Shown piece by piece: positions 53,619 through 63,069 of a stretch of 64,000 bases of DNA. Under the pieces are notes generated by a model. It worked only from the letters and a program-made list of their open reading frames with translations. It did no database searches and was not told the origin of the DNA. The translations under genes were made by a program, and so were the position numbers. The stretch is from Lachnospiraceae bacterium (lineage in GTDB: Bacteria; Bacillota; Clostridia; Lachnospirales; Lachnospiraceae): contig CABIXN010000004.1 of NCBI GenBank assembly GCA_902362715.1, positions 273,337-337,336 of the forward strand, read 5' to 3'. Numbering within the stretch: the stretch's first letter is position 1; each line of letters starts with the position of its first letter.

Positions 53619-53764
53619 CAACTTTCATAAATCGTACACATTTTTACCAATAATTTTCATTTTTTTTGTATTTTTTTGACATTTCATACAATTTCACTAT
53701 ATTTTTACAACGAATCCTCCCTTCCACATACTGTATATTATTTTATTTTCAAATCATAAATTTA

Positions 53765-53773
53765 TGGTATAAT
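53765..53773 (+). promoter_or_regulatory. Extended -10 promoter at the head of the tandem array
   Basis: TGGTATAAT on the plus strand (-10 53768-53773). Expected start near 53780, within a few bases of the first repeat unit at 53783, so the array is placed as the first transcribed sequence of the murC leader. Confidence 0.6.
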
Positions 53774-53782
53774 ATATCATAT

Positions 53783-54166
53783 CAGTAAAAAATCAAGCGG
53801 CTGTGGAACAGACATTTGATTTTTTGTTGATATGATAACGACAGAATCTTTGAGTGTCTTTAGGCACGGCAGCTGCTTTTGCAGCTGGATTCTGGAGTGC
53901 TTTTACTTTTCAGTAAAAAATCAAGCGGCTGTGGAACAGACATTTGATTTTTTGTTGATATGATAACGACAGAATCTTTGAGTGCCTTTAGGCACGGCAG
54001 CTGCTTTTGCAGCTGGATTCTGGAGTGCTTTTACTTTTCAGTAAAAAATCAAGCGCTATGAAACAGACATTTGATTTTTTGCCAGATTCTTAAGTACTTA
54101 TCGCTAATACGATAACTACAGAATCGTCAAATACTTTTCATCTAAATCTATAACAGGCAGGTATTT
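53783..54166 (+). repeat. Tandem 128-bp structured repeat units in the murC leader
   Basis: Units begin at 53783, 53911 and 54039, exactly 128 bases apart. Units 1 and 2 differ at one base (T to C in GTGYC, which keeps pairing). Unit 3 keeps the first ~47 bases and then diverges. In unit 2: hairpin AAAAAATCAA (53915-53924) with TTGATTTTTT (53944-53953), capped by CTGT/ACAG; then a three-way junction closed by CAGAATC (53970-53976) with GATTCTG (54016-54022), holding GTGCC/GGCAC (53982-53995) and CAGCTGC/GCAGCTG (53998-54015), both with four-base loops. No reading frame or protein-coding signal is present. Confidence 0.85.
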
Positions 54167-54168
54167 TT

Positions 54169-55545
54169 ATGTATGAAATAAATTTCAACTCACCAATCCA
54201 CATTCATTTTATTGGTATCGGCGGCATCAGCATGAGCGGCCTTGCCGAAATATTATTAAAAGAAAAATTCACAGTTTCCGGTTCTGATGCAAGAGAGTCT
54301 CATCTTACCAAACTGCTGGCTTTACAGGGGGCACGAATCTATATCGGACAACGGGCGGCAAATATTTCAGATGATACAGATCTCGTTGTTTATACAGCGG
54401 CCATCCATGAAGATAATCCGGAATTTGCACAGGCAGTGAAACAGGAGATTCCCATGCTGACCCGTGCCGAGCTCCTTGGTCAGATTATGAAACATTACCA
54501 TAACTCTATCGCCGTCTGCGGTACCCACGGTAAAACCACAACAACTTCAATGCTTACAGAAATTCTGCTCACTGCAGAGGCAGATCCCACTATCTCTGTA
54601 GGCGGTATGCTTTCATCAATTGGCGGGAATATCAGAGTGGGAAGTTCCGATATCTTTTTAACGGAAGCCTGCGAATACACAAACAGTTTTTTAAACTTTT
54701 ATCCAAAATACAACATCATATTAAATATAGAAGAAGATCATCTGGACTTTTTCAAAGATATTCAGGAGATCCGTCACTCTTTCCGGCAGTTTGCCGCAAA
54801 TACCGCAGAGAACGGAATTGTATTTATAAACAGCGGTATTCCGGATTATTCGGAAATTACTACGGATCTTTCCTGCCGGGTTATAACCTTTGGCCTGTCC
54901 GGTACAGAAGATTATTTTGCTTCGGATATTACTTACAATAATCATGGCTGCGCCTCATTTACTGTAAACCACAGCCAAAACACATATCCTGTTCAGATTC
55001 AGGTTCCCGGCGAACATAACGTTTCAAACGCTCTGTCTGCATTTGCCTGCGCCCTTGAGGCCGGCATCAAACCGGATAGAATCATTTTGGGGCTAAAATC
55101 CTTTGGGGGTGCCGCCAGACGTTTTGAATTTAAAGGAAAACTTGGCAGTGTCACCGTCATAGATGACTATGCACACCATCCAACCGAGATTAAAGCCACC
55201 TTATCTTCCGCAAAAAATGTAGCTCACGACCGGATTATATGTGTTTTTCAGCCTCACACATACACCCGTACCAAAGCATTCTTTCATGAATTTGCAGATG
55301 CTCTGGCCCTGGCCGACATTGTTGTACTGGCTGATATTTATGCCGCAAGGGAAACCGATACACTGGGAATTTCTTCCAGAGATCTGGCTGCCGCTGTTTT
55401 GGCCGCAGGTACAGAATGCCATTATTTTCCAAGCTTTGATGAAATAGAAAACTTTTTATTAGAAAATTCTATGAACAACGATCTGTTGATAACTATGGGT
55501 GCCGGAGATGTATATAAAATCGGCGAAAGCCTTCTGGGACTGTAA
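54169..55545 (+). CDS. murC: UDP-N-acetylmuramate--L-alanine ligase
   Basis: 458 residues. IHFIGIGGISMSGLAEILL (about 10-28) is the UDP-binding loop; the ATP P-loop is in CGTHGKTTTTSMLTEIL near 110-126; NIEEDHLDFF near 185 and DDYAHHPTEIKATL near 330 complete the Mur ligase signature. It adds the first amino acid of the peptidoglycan stem. ATG 54169 with AGGCAGG upstream. With murA elsewhere in the window it belongs to the same pathway but a separate transcription unit, read from behind the 128-bp repeat array. Confidence 0.97.
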   Translation: MYEINFNSPIHIHFIGIGGISMSGLAEILLKEKFTVSGSDARESHLTKLLALQGARIYIGQRAANISDDTDLVVYTAAIHEDNPEFAQAVKQEIPMLTRAELLGQIMKHYHNSIAVCGTHGKTTTTSMLTEILLTAEADPTISVGGMLSSIGGNIRVGSSDIFLTEACEYTNSFLNFYPKYNIILNIEEDHLDFFKDIQEIRHSFRQFAANTAENGIVFINSGIPDYSEITTDLSCRVITFGLSGTEDYFASDITYNNHGCASFTVNHSQNTYPVQIQVPGEHNVSNALSAFACALEAGIKPDRIILGLKSFGGAARRFEFKGKLGSVTVIDDYAHHPTEIKATLSSAKNVAHDRIICVFQPHTYTRTKAFFHEFADALALADIVVLADIYAARETDTLGISSRDLAAAVLAAGTECHYFPSFDEIENFLLENSMNNDLLITMGAGDVYKIGESLLGL

Positions 55546-55546
55546 G

Positions 55547-55742
55547 TTATCCACATTATCCACATAATTATCGTGTACAGATGCGATATTTTATGTGGAT
55601 ACTTTTTTACCTTATTCATGTTTGGACAAGCCTGTTTATATCCTAATGTATGCGGCGTTTTCTTAAAACATTCCAGGTTTCTACTATATTTTATTGTCAA
55701 TTTTCCACATTATCCACATTTTCCACACTCTGTTTATCCATA
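55547..55742. promoter_or_regulatory. Cluster of seven DnaA boxes upstream of dnaD
   Basis: Plus-strand TTATCCACA at 55547-55555 and 55556-55564 (abutting), GTATCCACA on the minus strand at 55594-55602, TTTTCCACA 55701-55709, TTATCCACA 55710-55718, TTTTCCACA 55719-55727 (three abutting), and TTATCCATA 55734-55742. Three are perfect DnaA boxes; the rest differ at one position. The cluster fills most of the 296-base murC-dnaD gap and ends 56 bases before the dnaD -10. It is too far from dnaA/dnaN markers to be assumed an origin. Confidence 0.8.
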
Positions 55743-55794
55743 CTTTTTAAAGAGTTGAAACGAGGTTTTATAGCTTCTCATTTTATTTTAGTTA

Positions 55795-55803
55795 TGCTAT
55801 AAT
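55795..55803 (+). promoter_or_regulatory. Extended -10 promoter of dnaD-dnaI
   Basis: TGCTATAAT on the plus strand, -10 at 55798-55803, with the TGn extension and no good -35. Start near 55810, ~31 nt before the dnaD ATG. Confidence 0.65.
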
Positions 55804-55840
55804 GTGAACCAGTTTTATTGGGTGAAAGAGAGAGAGTTTT

Positions 55841-56890
55841 ATGGCAAATATTACACTGTACAACAGCTTGTCCGACACTGCAACCTATGTCCCAAACAAG
55901 TTTATTGACGACTATATGACCACGGCTAACGGCGAGTATGTTAAAATTTATTTATATCTTCTGCGCTGTATCAATCAGCCTGGCTGCAATTTTTCGCTGT
56001 CTAAACTGGCTGACCATTTTGATCACACGGAAAAAGACATCCGCCGGGCACTAAAATACTGGGAAAAAGTACAGCTTTTAAAACTGGAATACGATGGAGA
56101 AAATCATCTTTCCGGTATTTGTCTGCTGCCCAGCCAGCCGGAAAGCACAGACACACTCCCCCGTCCGGCATCATCAGGCAGTGAAAATACCGCCCCAAAG
56201 ACAGATCTTACTGCCGACGGGATGAAGGCCTTCTGCCAGCGTGAGGAAATACGGGAGCTTATTTTTCTCACCGAAACCTACCTTGGCCGTACTATGAATC
56301 AGAGCGATTTGAATTTTATATTTTCATGGTACGATCAGCTTTCTTTTTCTCCGGAATTAATTGAATTTCTGGTAGAAAACTGTATTGCCAAGGGACACTC
56401 CAGCCTTCACTATATGCAAAGAGTCGCTGAAGACTGGGCCTCTGAGAATATTAAAACACCAGAAGAAGCCAAACGCCTCGTAAGCAGTAATAACGAGACT
56501 TACTATATGGTAATGAAAGCTTTTGGCATCCGGGGACGCAATCTAGTTCCTTCTGAAATGAATTTACTGAAAAAATGGACAGGCAGCTATGGTTTTTCCA
56601 GAGAGATTATTTCAGAAGCATGCCGGCGCACAATCCAAAAGATACACGAACCCAGCTTTGAATATGCAGATTCCATTCTTAGCAACTGGCATCAGGCCGG
56701 CGTTCATACTATAGAAGATATTAAAAATGCGGATGAAGCTTTTCAAAAAAGCAAAGCGGCCAAAACTGCGTCCAACCGTATTAAAATTACCGGAAACACA
56801 GCCAAAAACAACAAATTTAATAATTTTCAGCAGCGGGACTATGATTACGATCAGCTCTCCCGAAAACTGCTTGAGAAATCTATACGTTAA
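55841..56890 (+). CDS. dnaD: DnaD-domain replication initiation protein
   Basis: 349 residues. A winged-helix N-terminal DDBH1-type region (about 10-90; FSLSKLADHFDHTEKDIRRALKYW) precedes two DnaB_2/DDBH2 repeats at ~140-215 and ~220-295. The second carries the YxxxIxxxW-type ending YADSILSNWHQAGVHTIEDI, and the tail is Lys/Asn-rich. DnaD-family proteins open origins and help load the replicative helicase. It is followed 12 bases later by the DnaI/DnaC-type loader, and preceded by the DnaA-box cluster. Confidence 0.94.
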   Translation: MANITLYNSLSDTATYVPNKFIDDYMTTANGEYVKIYLYLLRCINQPGCNFSLSKLADHFDHTEKDIRRALKYWEKVQLLKLEYDGENHLSGICLLPSQPESTDTLPRPASSGSENTAPKTDLTADGMKAFCQREEIRELIFLTETYLGRTMNQSDLNFIFSWYDQLSFSPELIEFLVENCIAKGHSSLHYMQRVAEDWASENIKTPEEAKRLVSSNNETYYMVMKAFGIRGRNLVPSEMNLLKKWTGSYGFSREIISEACRRTIQKIHEPSFEYADSILSNWHQAGVHTIEDIKNADEAFQKSKAAKTASNRIKITGNTAKNNKFNNFQQRDYDYDQLSRKLLEKSIR

Positions 56891-56901
56891 GGAGCTGTCT
56901 A

Positions 56902-57885
56902 ATGTCTTTAACAAATGCTCAATATGACGAAATAATGCGTCAATATAACCACAGACAATTAAAGGCCCATGAGGCCTCAAAAAAGCTGAAAAATGAACTT
57001 TACCAAAAAGCTCCGAAGCTGGCCCGGATTGATGAGGAAATTGCATCTATCAGCGTTTCCCAGGCTAAAAACTTTATTAACGGAAATACAGCCTCCCTTA
57101 TCGGTCTTACAGAGTCCATACAAAAACTGGCACTCCAAAAGGAACATATTTTACAGGAGCTGGGCTATCAACCACAGGATCTAGAACCACAGTATCATTG
57201 TCCGGACTGTAAAGATACCGGATATATAAACGGAAAGAAATGCCACTGTTTCCGTCAGGCTGAAGTTGACTATGTTTATAAGCAATCAAATCTGCGGACG
57301 ATTTTGAAACGGGAAAATTTCAATACATATACATTTCAGTATTACCCGGAAAACCTGATAGATCCGGAAAGCCAGGTCTCTTCCCTGGAGCTGGCCCGTC
57401 ATGCAGCGGCTAAAAGCAAAGCATTTATCAGCGAATTTGATCAGACGCACCCTAACCTGTTATTATATGGAAATACCGGCACCGGGAAAACTTTTTTAAC
57501 AAACTGCATCGCAAAAGAGCTTTTAGACAGCGGCCATTCTGTTATTTACTTTTCCGCCTTTCAGTTATTTGATATTTTAGCAAAAAATGTATTTGGAAAA
57601 TCTCCGGAAACTGCCGGCGACTACCAGAATATTTTTAACTGCGATCTGCTGATTATTGATGACCTTGGAACAGAGGTTCCCAATTCCTTTACAATTTCGC
57701 AGTTTTTCCAATGCCTCAACGAAAGAATATTAAGACATAAATCCACGATTATATCAACAAATCTGGCTTTAAATGATATTGCTGGAATCTATTCAGAAAG
57801 AATTGCATCCAGAATCACAAGCCACTTTGTATTATTAAAGCTTTTCGGAGATGATATCCGGATTTTAAAGAAACTTTCCGACTAG
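56902..57885 (+). CDS. dnaI: DnaC/DnaI-type helicase loader ATPase
   Basis: 327 residues. The N-terminal helicase-binding part (~1-100) is helical; a zinc-binding cluster CPDCKDTGYINGKKCHC follows near 106-122. The AAA+ domain has Walker A LLYGNTGTGKTFLTN near 196-210, Walker B LLIIDDLGTE near 250, sensor 1 ISTNLAL, and the arginine finger region SERIASRI. The zinc cluster and N-domain match DnaI-type loaders more than E. coli DnaC. Start ATG 56902 with AAGGAG upstream. Last gene of the dnaD-dnaI unit. Confidence 0.94.
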   Translation: MSLTNAQYDEIMRQYNHRQLKAHEASKKLKNELYQKAPKLARIDEEIASISVSQAKNFINGNTASLIGLTESIQKLALQKEHILQELGYQPQDLEPQYHCPDCKDTGYINGKKCHCFRQAEVDYVYKQSNLRTILKRENFNTYTFQYYPENLIDPESQVSSLELARHAAAKSKAFISEFDQTHPNLLLYGNTGTGKTFLTNCIAKELLDSGHSVIYFSAFQLFDILAKNVFGKSPETAGDYQNIFNCDLLIIDDLGTEVPNSFTISQFFQCLNERILRHKSTIISTNLALNDIAGIYSERIASRITSHFVLLKLFGDDIRILKKLSD

Positions 57886-57890
57886 AACCT

Positions 57891-57932
57891 GCCGTTTTAC
57901 AGTTTTACTTTCAGGTAAAAGGCGATTTTTTT
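57891..57932 (+). terminator. Intrinsic terminator of dnaD-dnaI
   Basis: GCC-G-TTTTAC (57891-57900) pairs with GTAAAAGGC (57915-57923), one bulge, then ATTTTTTT. It lies only five bases after the dnaI stop and overlaps the -35 region of prs. Confidence 0.8.
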
Positions 57933-57933
57933 C

Positions 57934-57962
57934 TTGTAATGCAACTTACGGAATGCTATAAT
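57934..57962 (+). promoter_or_regulatory. Sigma-A promoter of prs
   Basis: -35 TTGTAA (57934-57939), 17-base spacer, perfect -10 TATAAT (57957-57962), then ~80 nt of leader to the ATG at 58051 with GGAGGAAC as binding site. Confidence 0.8.
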
Positions 57963-58050
57963 GCATACGTTGCAAATTTAACCGACTTCGTTTTGAGGTA
58001 TGAAGCCAATAATATATAACCAAAAGAAAAGATGATGGAGGAACTTTTCA

Positions 58051-59238
58051 ATGCAAGATGACGGAAGAAATTTACAGACGATCCCTGCGGGAGCTTTAGG
58101 TTTACTGCCATTAGAAAGCTGCCGTTCTATCGGCGAAGAAGTTGATAAGTATCTTGTAAAATGGAGACGCGTACGCGAACATGAACATGAGGGAGATATA
58201 ACTTTTACAGGGTATACAAGAGATTCCTATTTAATCAAAGGGAACTGCCCCCGTTTTGGTACCGGCGAAGCTAAAGGTACATTAAACGAGTCTGTCCGCG
58301 GTTATGACTTATTTATTTTAGTAGATGTTACCAATTACAACTTGACCTATAAATTATGCGGCATGGTTAACCACATGTCCCCGGACGATCACTATCAGGA
58401 TTTGAAACGTATGATCGCTGCCGTTGCCGGAAAAGCCAGAAGAATTACAGTTATTATGCCTTTCCTGTACGAAAGCCGCCAGCACAGACGTACTTCTAGA
58501 GAATCCTTAGACTGCGCCCTTGCTCTTCAGGAATTAATTTCTATGGGCGTAGATAACATTATTACCTTTGATGCTCATGATCCCCGGGTGCAGAATTCCA
58601 TACCTTTAAACGGTTTTGAAACAGTTAACGCATCTTACCAGTTTATTAAGAGCATTCTATATTCTGAACCCGACCTGCAGTTAGACAACAACCATATGAT
58701 GATTGTAAGCCCGGATGAGGGGGGAACTAACCGCGCTGTATATCTGGCAAACGTTCTTGGTATTGATATGGGTATGTTTTACAAACGACGGGATTACAGC
58801 CGCATTGTAGACGGACGCAACCCCATTGTAGCACATGAATTTTTAGGTTCCTCTGTAGAAGGCAAAGACATCATTATTGTGGATGATATGATCTCTTCCG
58901 GAGACAGCATGATTGATGTAGCAACTGAGCTGAAAAAGAGAAAAGCCAACAGAATTTTCGTTGTGGCAACCTTCGGTTTATTTACCAACGGCCTTGCAAA
59001 ATTTGACAAAGCAGTAGAAGACGGTACTATTTACCGTATTGTTACTACAAATCTTACATATCAGACACCTGAGCTTTTAAGCAAACCATACTACATTAAC
59101 TGTGATATGGGCAAATATATTGCTTATATCATAGATACCTTAAATCACGACACTTCCATCAGTGATTTACTGGATCCATACGAGAAAATCCAGCGTCTGG
59201 TATCCAAATATATTGCAAATAACGGTGATCTATCTTAA
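58051..59238 (+). CDS. prs: Ribose-phosphate pyrophosphokinase (PRPP synthetase), long divergent form
   Basis: 395 residues against ~315 for standard Prs. DHYQDLKRMIAAVAGKARRITVIMPFLYESRQHRR (about 112-147), TFDAHDPRVQNSIP near 173, IVSPDEGGTNRAVYLA near 220 and the PRPP-binding loop IIIVDDMISSGDSMIDVA near 275-292 identify the family. The extra ~50 residues at the N-terminus include LLPLESCRSIGEEVDKYLVKWRR. It makes PRPP for nucleotides, His and Trp. Long forms are typical of some Clostridia; regulation by ADP may differ from Bacillus Prs (inference). Confidence 0.93.
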   Translation: MQDDGRNLQTIPAGALGLLPLESCRSIGEEVDKYLVKWRRVREHEHEGDITFTGYTRDSYLIKGNCPRFGTGEAKGTLNESVRGYDLFILVDVTNYNLTYKLCGMVNHMSPDDHYQDLKRMIAAVAGKARRITVIMPFLYESRQHRRTSRESLDCALALQELISMGVDNIITFDAHDPRVQNSIPLNGFETVNASYQFIKSILYSEPDLQLDNNHMMIVSPDEGGTNRAVYLANVLGIDMGMFYKRRDYSRIVDGRNPIVAHEFLGSSVEGKDIIIVDDMISSGDSMIDVATELKKRKANRIFVVATFGLFTNGLAKFDKAVEDGTIYRIVTTNLTYQTPELLSKPYYINCDMGKYIAYIIDTLNHDTSISDLLDPYEKIQRLVSKYIANNGDLS

Positions 59239-59249
59239 GAATGTACAAA

Positions 59250-59410
59250 AGAATCCTGCCACGGCAGGATTCTCCGCCTGCGGCGGGTTGCGCAAGCAAC
59301 ATGATTTCACTCTGCCGCAGTGCGATCCACAGCGGAGCGTTTTTTTGCTCTATAGGAATCGGTGCTTTTCAGCTTTATCACAACACGGTATATCCTATAG
59401 AGCAAAAAAA
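59250..59410 (+). repeat. Dispersed hairpin repeat, copy D (complete, boxes 0 to III)
   Basis: Box 0 is GAATCCTGCC (59251-59260) with GGCAGGATTC (59263-59272). Box I is CCGCCTGCGGCGG (59274-59286). A linker hairpin GTTGC-GCAA-GCAAC follows at 59287-59300. Box II starts at 59315. Box III has arms TTTTTTTGCTCTATAGGA (59340-59357) and its exact complement (59393-59410). It is the fullest copy and lies between the convergent prs and DUF3783 genes. Protein frames through it (for example 59241-59900) are artefacts. Confidence 0.88.
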
Positions 59411-59453
59411 GAACACGAAGCATCATGAATTTAATGCTTCGTGTTCTTTTTTT
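59411..59453. terminator. Bidirectional terminator between prs and DUF3783
   Basis: GAACACGAAGCAT (59411-59423) pairs perfectly over 13 bp with 59434-59446, then TTTTTTT. On the minus strand the same stem is followed by TTTTTTT from box III of copy D. The arm 59434-59453 also codes for the last residues of the DUF3783 protein. Confidence 0.9.
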
Positions 59454-59794
59454 AACTCTTCATACAGTTCTAAAGAAGACCAGACTACATTATCCGGTGT
59501 TAAGATTGCTTTTAATGAGACTTTCCCGGCACCACTGGCCTTTAACTCTCTCAGAAACCGGTCCAATGTTCCATTATCAAACCCTTTAAATACAAGCATC
59601 TCATCCCCAAAGCCGTTTCCTTCATATACTGTACCCGCCGGCTCTATTCCAGACACCCCAGCCAGACTGCCAATGGGCTCTAGATACTGTCCGGAAGAAA
59701 CCATTATGATCCTTAATTTCATCTTTAAACAGATCATCTTTATCTTTCTTCCCTTTTCAGAATCCAGATTATACATTAAAACCGCCCGGGTCAT
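59423..59794 (-). CDS. DUF3783 domain protein
   Basis: 123 residues from ATG 59794, which overlaps the upstream HPr-like gene by four bases (ATGA); a GTG three codons earlier is less likely. The protein ends in the terminator stem (KKEHEALNS). GDEMLVFKGFDNGTLDRFLRELKASG near residues 65-90 matches the DUF3783 core, a small predicted regulatory domain of unknown role; the N-terminus (MTRAVLMYNLDSEKGRKIKMI) is a strand-helix unit. It is probably coexpressed with the HPr-like protein, which suggests a joint role (inference). Confidence 0.8.
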   Translation of the reverse strand: MTRAVLMYNLDSEKGRKIKMICLKMKLRIIMVSSGQYLEPIGSLAGVSGIEPAGTVYEGNGFGDEMLVFKGFDNGTLDRFLRELKASGAGKVSLKAILTPDNVVWSSLELYEELKKEHEALNS

Positions 59795-60048
59795 CTTTGG
59801 CACTTCAAAAAATCTGACATTGCTTTTACCGCGTCCGTTTCGTCCTCTCCGCTGGCCTCAATGTCGACTTCCATTCCTTTGCACAATTGAAATGCCATGA
59901 TTCCCATAATACTTTTTGCATTAATCTTTTTACTGCCATTTAAAAGATTAATATCACTTGAAAACCGACATGCAACCTGAACCAGCTCACCAATGGGATT
60001 TTCATATTGTTTTATAATATCAGCAGCGACAATTCTTTCTTTAAGCAT
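59791..60048 (-). CDS. HPr-family protein lacking His15 (Crh-like)
   Basis: 85 residues, HPr length. The HPr-kinase site is intact: Ser46 in AKSIMGIMAF aligns exactly with Ser46 of HPr. The PTS phosphorylation site is lost: position 15 is Tyr (KQYENP) where HPr has His, and Arg17 is Asn. It therefore cannot carry phosphate from enzyme I but could be phosphorylated on Ser46, like Bacillus Crh, a partner of CcpA in catabolite control. Sequence identity to Crh beyond this is not established. GGAGGT lies six bases before ATG 60048. Confidence 0.85.
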   Translation of the reverse strand: MLKERIVAADIIKQYENPIGELVQVACRFSSDINLLNGSKKINAKSIMGIMAFQLCKGMEVDIEASGEDETDAVKAMSDFLKCQR

Positions 60049-60196
60049 AGCATTACCTCCAACTATTACTGCTTGTTACTATAGACCGAAAATATACTTT
60101 TTACAAGCATCTTTAAACAAAACTGTTATTTTCAACGAAGGAAATATTTTTTTTGTTTTTTTATTATGCATTTTTATAGTCAAATAATACTGCCAA
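60049..60196. other. Short intergenic region between HPr-like and CDF genes
   Basis: About 150 AT-rich bases after the CDF stop and before the HPr-like start on the minus strand. No obvious terminator; the HPr-like promoter is not clearly identifiable. Confidence 0.4.
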
Positions 60197-61366
60197 TTAA
60201 CCTGTATATGATTTGTCAACTTGTATCACTGTGGTATATTCCGTTCCCATCTGCTCTTTTACTTTTATTTCTATAATCTTTTCCACCTCTTCATCCGACA
60301 TTCGATAGCGGAACGGAACAACTACATCAAAGATCAGATTTGTATGAGTAGGACCTGCAACAACTCTAAAATCATGTATAGACATTTTTTCATCAATCTG
60401 ACGGACCAGCTCGTACACCTGCTGCTTTAATTTTAAAGCCACAGGGTCCCGGGTTATTACCGGGTCCATATGAATCACTGCCTCACATTTCATTTTTTCC
60501 CTAATTTTTTGTTCTGCATTATCTATCACATCATGCAGAATTAAAATGTCTCCCTGGGCAGAAACCTCTGCGTGAAGTGAAACCATTACCCTTCCGGGCC
60601 CATAATCATGAACAATCAGATCATGAATCCCCCTGATTTCTTTATACTCCATCACGATCCGCTCAATCTCCTCTACAAACTCCGGTTCCGGCGGCTGCCC
60701 CAGCAGCGGATTCAGCGTTTCCCTGGCCGCACTGATACCTGCATAAAAAATAAATATGCTGACAGCGGCACCGCACCAGCCGTCAATCCCGATTCCTGCT
60801 GTTTTTGATACAATGGCAGAAACAAGAACCACTCCGGTAGCTGCCGCATCACTGAAGCTGTCCACGGAAGTTGCTCTCATAGCGGCAGAACGTATTCGTT
60901 CTCCAATCCGCCGATTATAAAACGCCATATATAATTTTACCAGTATAGACACGGCCAGTATTAAAATCGCTGCAAAGCTGAAATCTACCTCTTCCGGATG
61001 AATTATTTTTTCTACAGATGTTTTCAGCAGTTCAAATGCCATAAGCAGAATAATCGCAGATACGATAAGCCCGGAAACATACTCAATACGCCCATGCCCA
61101 AAGGGGTGTTTCGAGTCCGGTTTGGCCCCGGCCAGCTTAAATCCAACCATAGTTACCAGGGATGAACCTGCATCCGACAGGTTATTAAAGGCATCTGCCG
61201 TAATAGCAATGGAACCGCTTAAAGTTCCTGCCAGAAATTTCCCTGCAGACAACAGCAAGTTCAGGCAAATTCCTACAAGTCCGCACAGAATACCATATGC
61301 TTCCCGCTCCCCGGCGCTCCCTGCCTCCTGGCGTTTAAGAAATATCTTTGCCAGTAGTTTAATCAT
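60197..61366 (-). CDS. Cation diffusion facilitator (Zn/Fe/Mn efflux) family protein
   Basis: 389 residues from ATG 61366 (GGGAGAAAAG upstream; a TTG extension was rejected). Six membrane segments in the CDF pattern: metal site A residues in ITADAFNNLSDAGSS (about 55-69) and VDSFSDAAATGVV (about 165-177), the HPFGHGRIEY loop near 85, and a cytoplasmic C-terminal domain (~200-389) with RVMVSLHAEVSAQGDI and MDPV segments. It exports divalent metal in exchange for protons; the metal cannot be fixed from sequence. The C-terminal region is longer than in CzcD. Confidence 0.92.
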   Translation of the reverse strand: MIKLLAKIFLKRQEAGSAGEREAYGILCGLVGICLNLLLSAGKFLAGTLSGSIAITADAFNNLSDAGSSLVTMVGFKLAGAKPDSKHPFGHGRIEYVSGLIVSAIILLMAFELLKTSVEKIIHPEEVDFSFAAILILAVSILVKLYMAFYNRRIGERIRSAAMRATSVDSFSDAAATGVVLVSAIVSKTAGIGIDGWCGAAVSIFIFYAGISAARETLNPLLGQPPEPEFVEEIERIVMEYKEIRGIHDLIVHDYGPGRVMVSLHAEVSAQGDILILHDVIDNAEQKIREKMKCEAVIHMDPVITRDPVALKLKQQVYELVRQIDEKMSIHDFRVVAGPTHTNLIFDVVVPFRYRMSDEEVEKIIEIKVKEQMGTEYTTVIQVDKSYTG

Positions 61367-61422
61367 AAATCTTTTCTCCCTTTTCTTCAGACTCAACAGT
61401 CAATGCTGTCCTTCCCCACATG

Positions 61423-61458
61423 CAAAGAAGACCGCACCGTCTCACAGGCGGTGCGGCC
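61423..61458 (-). terminator. Terminator of gdhA
   Basis: On the minus strand GGCCGCACCG (61449-61458) pairs with CGGTGCGGTC (61430-61439), then TTCTTTG. It lies 22 bases after the gdhA stop. Confidence 0.75.
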
Positions 61459-61480
61459 GTTTTATCCAAACTGTAAACTA

Positions 61481-62818
<1,338 letters not shown>

Positions 62819-62845
62819 TCAAATCTCCTTTATCTTATTCTTTAA

Positions 62846-62905
62846 AAGAATCCCGCATATGCAGAATTCTCCGCCTGCGGCGGGCCGCATCAGCGGCATA
62901 ATTTA
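62846..62905 (+). repeat. Dispersed hairpin repeat, copy E (boxes 0 and I) inside the gdhA leader
   Basis: Box 0 (AGAAT near 62847, ATTCT near 62866), box I CCGCCTGCGGCGG (62871-62883), and a linker hairpin GGCCGC-ATCA-GCGGC. The linker pairing differs in sequence from copy D but is still paired, a covariation sign. No box II or III. Read in reverse complement, it lies between the gdhA promoter and its start codon, so it is transcribed in the leader. Confidence 0.8.
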
Positions 62906-62927
62906 TTACGTTAACTTGTCGATATCT

Positions 62928-62956
62928 ATTTTAGTATTTTGTTTCCAAATGTGCAA
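62928..62956 (-). promoter_or_regulatory. Sigma-A promoter of gdhA
   Basis: Minus strand -35 TTGCAC (62951-62956), 17-base spacer, -10 TAAAAT (62928-62933). Start near 62921 gives a ~105-nt leader that includes copy E. Confidence 0.65.
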
Positions 62957-63069
62957 TCTTTTTTTCTCTGATTTCACACTTTTTTTGTATTTTTGTGCTT
63001 ATAACATAATCCTCACTAATTTTTTCTACTATTTTTTGCACTTTGTCTAGAACTAAATAATTATTTTTA

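Noticed and set aside
53783..54166. CRISPR-like array
   Set aside because: Units are 128 bases, directly adjacent with no variable spacers, and no cas gene is present.
59241..59900. Plus-strand 219-codon frame through repeat copy D and antisense to DUF3783
   Set aside because: It runs through hairpin repeats and terminators. Similar peptides (LPQCDPQRSVF) recur at copies B and D, so it is a product of the repeat, not a gene.
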